A stretch of DNA of 64,000 bases, taken from Panicum virgatum (lineage: Eukaryota > Streptophyta > Magnoliopsida > Poales > Poaceae). Below are positions 58,388 through 64,000 of the stretch, piece after piece. How positions within the stretch are numbered: the first letter of the stretch is position 1; each line of letters begins with the position of its first letter. The stretch is taken from assembly GCF_016808335.1 (NCBI RefSeq), contig NC_053145.1, positions 26,068,001 to 26,132,000 on the forward strand. Direction: 5' to 3'. The translations under genes and the position numbers were made by a program. The notes below the pieces were generated by a model. That model saw only the letters and a list, made by a program, of their open reading frames with translations, was not told the origin of the DNA and did not search any database.

Positions 58388-59795
58388 GCGGGGCATTGTA
58401 CCTTTTTCCTTTTGCATTATGTAACAAACTTTGTATTAGCTGAAATTTTTGAAGTAGAAGAAACTTCAACTTAGCTGTTTGTCAGTTGTTAATTTGCGGT
58501 ATGCAGCACCCCGGTGCCCTGGCCCCCTGGCGGATAGGTGCAGTTGCTTGGACCTGTCTGCCACTTGAGGCGTAGAAGATACTCCGGACCTTGTTGGGCA
58601 TGGGGCTGCATAGTTTGTAAGACGAGCAAGCGCCTTGTTCCCTATGTAGCATACAGAACTACAGAGAAAAGAATCAAGCTCACTTATACAGTAGCAATGA
58701 TACTGCAACTTAGCTGCTTGACGCATGCAGAATCCGTTCGTGATGTGTGGAACAAAGCGGATGCTCCAGGCCCCCTGGGAGATAGACTCAGTTGTTTTGA
58801 GTCTGTCTACCATTGAGACTGGACCTTGATCTGCATGAAGGCTTTGAAGCAGATGCTAGGACCCCCTGGTAGGTAGGCTCAATGGTTTGAGGCTGGCTAC
58901 CACCAGTCAGGGCTTAACCTGTGTACCACTTCAAATTTACAGCTTAGTAACAGGCCCACGGGACTCATCCGTGACCAGTGCCAGGCTGGTACAAGGTCCG
59001 GGGCTCTAGATGCGCAGGTCCAGGTTGCTCAGCGCTTGTTACAGAGTGGTGGAGTGTGTAGGCTTAGGGTACGGGACCAGGCTAAGGCGCTACACAAGGC
59101 TCCGGACCATTCCAGGAAACAGCACGATCTTCCCGGACCTGGCTTCATCATCCCAGGCCTCTCGCAGTAGTGGCAAGGTCACTTTGTTGTACTCGATCTT
59201 TTGAGATATAGGACTGGACATGCCGTGTTGGGTACTCTTGAGCTGGAACGGGGTCCGGGCCCTTAATTACCCGACTCCAGGTACTAGAGTACTTGTTACA
59301 GGGTGGTGGAGTGTGTAGGCTTTTGGGTACGGAACCAGCTAAGCGGCTACATAGGACTCCGGACCACCCCAGGAAACAAGCACCCGCTCTCCAGAGTAGG
59401 TCCCTAAGGGTCTGGACTCTTCTCCAGCAGCAAGAGGGTCCGGATCTGTACGGCAGTCCAGCAACTCAGCTCAGATCTTAGTTGTAGCAACAAGGGCAGA
59501 GGTCCCCGCGGGGGTTAGAGAGGTAAAAACTTGAGAATCGGCATGCGAATTTAAATTTTGACACAAAGACAGAACTGGGAGAAATTATTTTCTTTGCAAT
59601 CTTGTTGTACATGGCTTGCGTGATGGATGCCAGAGACCGGGTTTACGAGGTCGGACCTCTACCGTTCTGGGCCGCGCGTTAGCCGACGGTGCGATGGATG
59701 CCAGAGGTCAGGTTTACGAGGGTGGCCCCCAACCGCTCTGGGCCGCGCGGTAACTCTATCTTATTACAAAGGAAAGGATTATTTTCCGGCTCTGC
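58388..59795 (-). other. Element F non-coding region between antisense gene and integrase
   Basis: No supported gene. It contains imperfect repeats with CTACACA, CTCCGGACC and a TGTAGGCTTAGGGTACGG-type motif (59056, 59316), which also occur in E (36120, 36890). The CGAGGTCGGACCTCTACCG blocks (59645-59760) match E at 37170-37280. Confidence 0.6.
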
Positions 59796-62390
59796 CTAGG
59801 TGTAAAACATACGCAGATGCTCTATGTTCCATGGGTTGGGCAGCGGCACTCCATCTTCTGTGGCGAGGCGAATGCATCCGGGCCGGCATACCTCTGTAAC
59901 CTTGAAGGGCCCCTCCCAGCTGGGGGAAAGTTTGTGGAGCCCTGCTCGGCTCAGGATCCGTCTGAGGACGAGGTCGCCAGCCCGGAGCTCCCTGCCGTGC
60001 ACGAACCGTTGATGATAGCGCCGGAGCGCCTGGTTGTAGCGTGCATTTCGGATTGCTGCTCGCCACCTTCGCTCATCAACGAAGTCCACGTCGTCGCGCC
60101 GCAGTTGTTCCTGCATGGATTCGTCAAAGGCCTGGACCTGTGGTGAGCCCAGGTGAATTTCTGGGGGAAGGCATGCTTCAGCCCCGTAGACCAGGAAGAA
60201 CGGAGTCTCCCCGGTGGCTCGGCTGGGTGTGGTCCGATTGCCCCATAGCACGCATGGAAGCTCGTCAACCCATTTGGCACCATGCTTCTTCAAGCAGTTG
60301 TAGGTGCGGGTCTTGAGTCCCCTGAGGATCTCTGCATTCGCTCTCTCAACTTGTCCATTGCTGCGAGGATGTGCTATGGATGCGAAGCATAGCTGGATGC
60401 CAATGTCCTCACAGTACTCTTGGAAGAGTCTGCTTTTGAATTGGGTCCCGTTATCCGCGATGATGCGGCTTGGGATGCCAAATTTGCATACAATGGACCT
60501 GAGGAAGGTGACTGCTGATTTCTTAGTGATATTCACCACAGGGGTAACTTCCGGCCACTTGGTGAACTTGTCGATGGCGACATAGAGGAACCGGTACCCG
60601 CCAACAGCCCGGGGGAATGGCCCCAGGATATCCACACCCCACACAGCGAATGGCCATGAGGGCGGAATCATCTACAGAGCTAGAGCCGGGGTGTGAATTT
60701 GCTTTGCATGGAATTGGCATGCTTTGCAGGACCTTACCAGCTCAGCCGCATCCTGGAGTGCTGTTGGCCAGTAGAAGCCATGCCGTAAGGCCTTGCCAAC
60801 AAGCGTGCGAGAGGAGGAATAACTTCCGCACTCGCCTCCATGGATCTCCGCGAGCAACTCGCGGCCCTCTCCCTGGGAAATGCACCGCATGAGGACACCG
60901 TTGGCGCCATGGTGGTAGAGATCCCCTTCTACCACCGCATAGCGTTTAGCCAATCGGACTATGCGCTCAACGGACACATCATCATCAGGGAGGATGTTAT
61001 CTTTCAGGTAGTCCCGGATCTCGGAGATCCATGCATCAGGAGCTCCCTGAGTAGGTGGGTGTGGCCCTGTGAGGTCACCAGGATCCTCAACAGGGCACAC
61101 GGCCCAGCTTGGGCACCACAGGTGGAGTGCTGCCGGGACCGCTGGCTTTGAGGTGCTAGCTTGATCCCCTTCACCCAGCTCGGCAGGCTGGGCGGTAGGT
61201 CTCAGCAGCCGTCTTTCGAAGACACCCTCGGGCACGGGAGCCCAGGTAGATGCTCTCGCAGAGAGATCATCTGCTGCTGAGTTGTGCTCGCGGGGAACAT
61301 GTTGTAGTTCCAAGGCGTCGAAGTCCTTCTCGAGCATCTTCTCGTCACGTACCCCCTGGTGGAAAGCAGTGATAATGGATGCATCTGAGATACGAGGAAT
61401 GGTACCCCGTACCTTGGTGAAGCGCGAGATGAAGGCCCGGAGCGTTTCTCCGGGTTTTTGCCTCACGGCGTGGAGGTGTGCCTCCACACCATGCTGCTGG
61501 TACGCACTGGCGAAGTTCGCTGTGAACCTCGCACAGAGCTCTTCCCAGGACTGGATCGTCCCAGGTGTGAGGTTCATGAGCTAGGTCCGGGCTGGCCCAG
61601 ACAAGGCTACATGAAAGTAGCTTGCCATGACGGCGCCATTACCACCAGCCGCTGTGATGGCAGTAACGTACACCTGCAGGAACTCCGACGGGTTAGTGGT
61701 ACTGTCGTACTTTTCCGGCAGGTGGGGGCGGAACTTGGATGGCCACGCCACTGCTCGGAGGTGGTCCGCCAGCGCAGCGTAGCCCACCCCAGCAACTGGT
61801 GCGCCTGGCTGTATCCGGGCGTTCACCGGGGGCTTGGGTGCCACCACGTCCAAGTCGGCGTTGAGGTTACGGCCCTCAATGTTAAGACGGCGCTCTCGCG
61901 CCCTCTCAACGGAGACGCGGGCATCCTCTCCCGCGCGCTGGCGGTTGAGCTCCGCCCGCAGGTCTTCTGTTCGTGCACCCCTCACGGTAGGGGAGCGCAC
62001 GGACGCCGATGCACCGCCCTGACGCTGGTGGTAAGGTACCACCACGTTGCCGGGCGGAGGTCGTTGCCTAGTCCTTGCAGAACTGGGGGAGGCCTGAGCC
62101 AGGTGGAGGAGACGGTCAACGTTGTCCCGCCACTGCTTCAGGGCGTCTGGCGAGGCTGCCTCAGCCGGGGGGTTGCGAAGCAACTCCCTAGCCGCTGCCA
62201 GCGCTCCGCCGCTCGCAGCTTGTGAGGGGGCCCTTGATGGGCGCCCTGACTCTTGCCGGCGAGCAGTGCGCGCTGCCGCCGACGGTGGCTGCTCCGCAGG
62301 CACAGTTGCCCCTAGAGTAGGAACGCGAGAGGCATGTGGCGTGGAGGACGCCACACCCTCCGTCATCTCCACATCGTCCACGCGAACCAT
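59796..62390 (-). pseudogene. In-frame Gag-integrase fusion of element F
   Basis: One frame from ATG 62390 to TAA 59796, broken only by TAG at 61583-61581 and 60674-60672. Gag part: acidic start (MVRVDDVEMTE), RARERRLNIEGRNLNADLDV, PEKYDSTTNPSEFLQVYV, then TIQSWEELCARF and FHQGVRDEKML. At about 61325 the frame passes directly to LELQHVPREHNSAADDLSA, the last segment of RNase H, so protease, RT and most of RNase H are missing with no frameshift. Integrase follows: H-H-C-C region with SCKACQFH, Asp 60632-60630, Asp 60455-60453, Glu 60347-60345 (DD35E), and the closing NPWNIEHLRMFYT. The copy cannot reverse transcribe, but apart from two stops it could encode a Gag with a complete integrase. Confidence 0.88.
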
Positions 62391-62427
62391 GGGGCGAAGA
62401 AGAGATGAACTGCGACCAGCTAAGGCT

Positions 62428-62445
62428 CCCCTACCTGGCGCGCCA
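62428..62445 (-). promoter_or_regulatory. Primer binding site of element F
   Basis: Minus strand TGGCGCGCCAGGTAGGGG, two bases after the LTR end CACGACA. Same site as element A, different from element E. Confidence 0.8.
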
Positions 62446-62447
62446 AA

Positions 62448-63515
62448 TGTCGTGGTGCTGCAACCACGGCCGGGTGGCGGAAGGCACCCGCCCTAGCCCA
62501 GAGGGTGTGTACTCGGGGGTTAGCTAGTCCCAGTTAGATTTCACTCAAGAACACGATGGACACAGCAAGATTTAGAGTGGTTCGGGCCGCCGGAGCGTAA
62601 TACCCTACGTCCACTGTGTGTTGTATTGCCTTTCCCCGAGAGCGAGCGAGCTCACCAGGGCTGGTGTGTGTGTGTGTAGAGCTTGAACTCCATCGTGCGC
62701 AGCGAGCGCCTCCCCTTTATATCTCAAGGGAGGCGCTTACATGGCTGTTGGGTCCCCGACAAGTGGGCCCAACGGTGTAGTATAAACTAACGTACTGTTC
62801 ATACATCATGGCGTCGCAGGCAGCGGGGATCTCTCTTTTGTAGTCCCTTGCCTGCTCCTGGTGTCCCTTGTTCATCATGTCCAGGCGCCGTCTTGTCGGG
62901 ACAATGCCAGACGTAGCTAGTGGCATCACCTACCACGTAGCTGAACAGCTGTGTAGGGAGCGGCGTAGGCGGCATGATGAAAAAGTGCCGTGCCGTCGTA
63001 TCCATTTAATGCCACAGACGGGCTCTGCGCGGGCGTGGCACAGGCGGCTGCACTGTGCACCTTGGTAATACGTGGTGCACGGTGAGGCCTGACAAAGGCT
63101 ATCCCGCGTGCCGAGGCGACAGAGCACGCCTCAACCATACGCATTAAATGCGGTGGGTGGGCGAGTCTCCTTGCGGAGGACTCGCGCACGAGCCCGTGCC
63201 CGTGCCACCGGGGCACGTGGCGGCTCTGGACCCCCACACGGAAAAATGGGGGGTCCGGATGGCGCAGGAGGTCCCGGACCCCTATGCAGGGGTCCGGGAC
63301 CTCGGCTGCCAGCTCGGAGCTTCCCTTCCTTAGAGACACGTGGCATCTCCGGACCCAACCCCAGGCGGGGAGCGGGTCCGGGGCCGTTGGCCTGGTGAGG
63401 AAAGAGCCTGACCGGTGGGGCCTGGCTACTCCGTCCTTACGTGTAGTTACGGATAACTACGCGGGACCTGCCTTGCTGCGGTAAGAGTGGGTATCCCTGC
63501 TACAGGGTACCGACA
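62448..63515 (-). repeat. Right-hand (5') LTR of element F (1068 bp)
   Basis: Minus strand: starts TGTCGGTACCC at 63515 and ends CCACGACA at 62448. The shared core is at about 62595-62612 and a (GT)7 run at 62664-62677. It is nearly identical to 53411-54481. GCTAT follows at 63516-63520, matching the left end of E and not the base composition left of 53411. Confidence 0.92.
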
Positions 63516-63520
63516 GCTAT

Positions 63521-64000
63521 GGACCTTAATCTGGTGGCGTTGGAAAGGTTATAAAATTTTATTTCCAACCATATAAAGATCTCCTTAAACGGACTCCGTA
63601 TGTGTCCGTGGCGTCGATTTTGGTGCAGACTGTTTCTGAAATCCGAGAAGGAAACGAAGTCCAAGTTGAAGATGAGTCGGACTTCAACGTGTACGTATCC
63701 GATGCAGCTATGTCTTCATTAGCCTCCCCTTCTTGAATTGGAGTCGTCCTCGACTCCATCCCATTATCAAACTCCTGCAAAAGGTTAGTGACAGTAGGAA
63801 GCATTGTGCAAGACATAGGAGCATTTGGAAAAGATTCATATCGGCCAAGCATAGTATAGCAAGGTGCATCATGATTATCACAAAAGCTCAGCAGCAGTAG
63901 ATGTAGTAGCAATATAAACTCCTTCTTTCAATTTAATTCCATTTGTTTTAGCATCAAAAGATTCGTTACTAATATTTTCAGCAAGCTCTTTAAAATGTTT
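63521..64000 (-). other. Right flank of the E/F insertion: unassigned repeat
   Basis: A minus-strand frame of 117 codons (63912-63559) encodes a peptide with MESRTTPIQEG in a Ser/Asp-rich context. The stretch looks like the end of a grass repeat, and no domain is recognisable. I do not claim a gene. The region runs past the window end. Confidence 0.35.

Larger units (their letters stand above)
31554..63515 (-). mobile_element. Composite E/F insertion bounded by GCTAT
   Basis: GCTAT at 31549-31553 directly precedes the left LTR (TGTCGTGGG...) and GCTAT at 63516-63520 directly follows the right LTR (...GGTACCGACA). Yet the left LTR is of E type and the right one of F type. Inside are E's body, a stub of E's 5' LTR (53268-53398), a full F-type LTR (53411-54481) and F's body. 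A plausible history is: E inserted; F inserted into E's 5' LTR; the start of E's 5' LTR and F's 5' LTR then recombined into one. E and F share the same polypurine tract and 3' non-coding blocks (compare 37170-37330 and 59620-59790). Confidence 0.75.

Noticed and set aside
63559..63912. 117-codon minus-strand frame at the right edge
   Set aside because: Repeat-like context and no recognisable domain; reported only as part of the flanking repeat.

Overview
This window is repeat-dense plant DNA, most likely intergenic or pericentromeric sequence from a grass. The evidence is the stack of long Ty3/gypsy LTR retrotransposons: LTRs beginning TGTAACACCC with an initiator-Met-type primer site, and a second group whose LTRs share a TAGGGTATTACGC core. 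Grass origin is inferred from family style, not from any host gene. I find no convincing host protein gene, tRNA, rRNA, CRISPR array or bacterial-type signal. Every coding signal I can support belongs to a mobile element.

Layout. 1-3941: the pol-less 3' part of a chromovirus-like element (R1), gag followed by its 3' LTR, inserted into minus-strand element A. Element A (3942-17301, minus) carries 5' LTR, gag and the start of protease. It is split by element B (4485-14387, plus; duplication GACTG), a non-autonomous relative with A's LTR, a gag-like region, a 121-bp tandem array, and a seven-exon antisense gene. 17347-18560 is a solo LTR flanked by CAGTT. 18566-22135 holds LTR fragments. 22136-31067 is element C (plus): decayed gag-pol with two RNase H-like blocks, an antisense gene, a 54/60-bp tandem array and a 3' LTR. 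31554-63515 is a composite minus-strand insertion (E/F) bounded by GCTAT. Its E half is non-coding, carries a 10 x 52-bp array, and hosts the nearly intact 15-kb chromovirus D (37691-52836, TATGC). D's 5' LTR contains a solo LTR (GTTAA), and E's outer LTR contains another (CTAAC). The F half has an in-frame Gag-integrase fusion and a third antisense gene. The flanks 31068-31553 and 63521-64000 belong to the repeat that received E/F.

How the parts relate. D is the only element with a complete set of gag, protease, RT, RNase H, integrase and chromodomain motifs. B, E and F lack pol wholly or partly and would need enzymes in trans. The strongest unusual signals are: (i) a spliced antisense gene in three different elements (B, C, F); (ii) a phase-correct GT-AG intron inside D's gag; (iii) a conserved two-exon mini-ORF inside the 3.2-kb chromovirus LTRs, seen in five copies; (iv) a covarying GGGA-loop hairpin before the polypurine tract of R1 and D; (v) tandem arrays inside three non-coding element regions; (vi) a bias of premature stops toward C-to-T-explainable codons, mostly amber.
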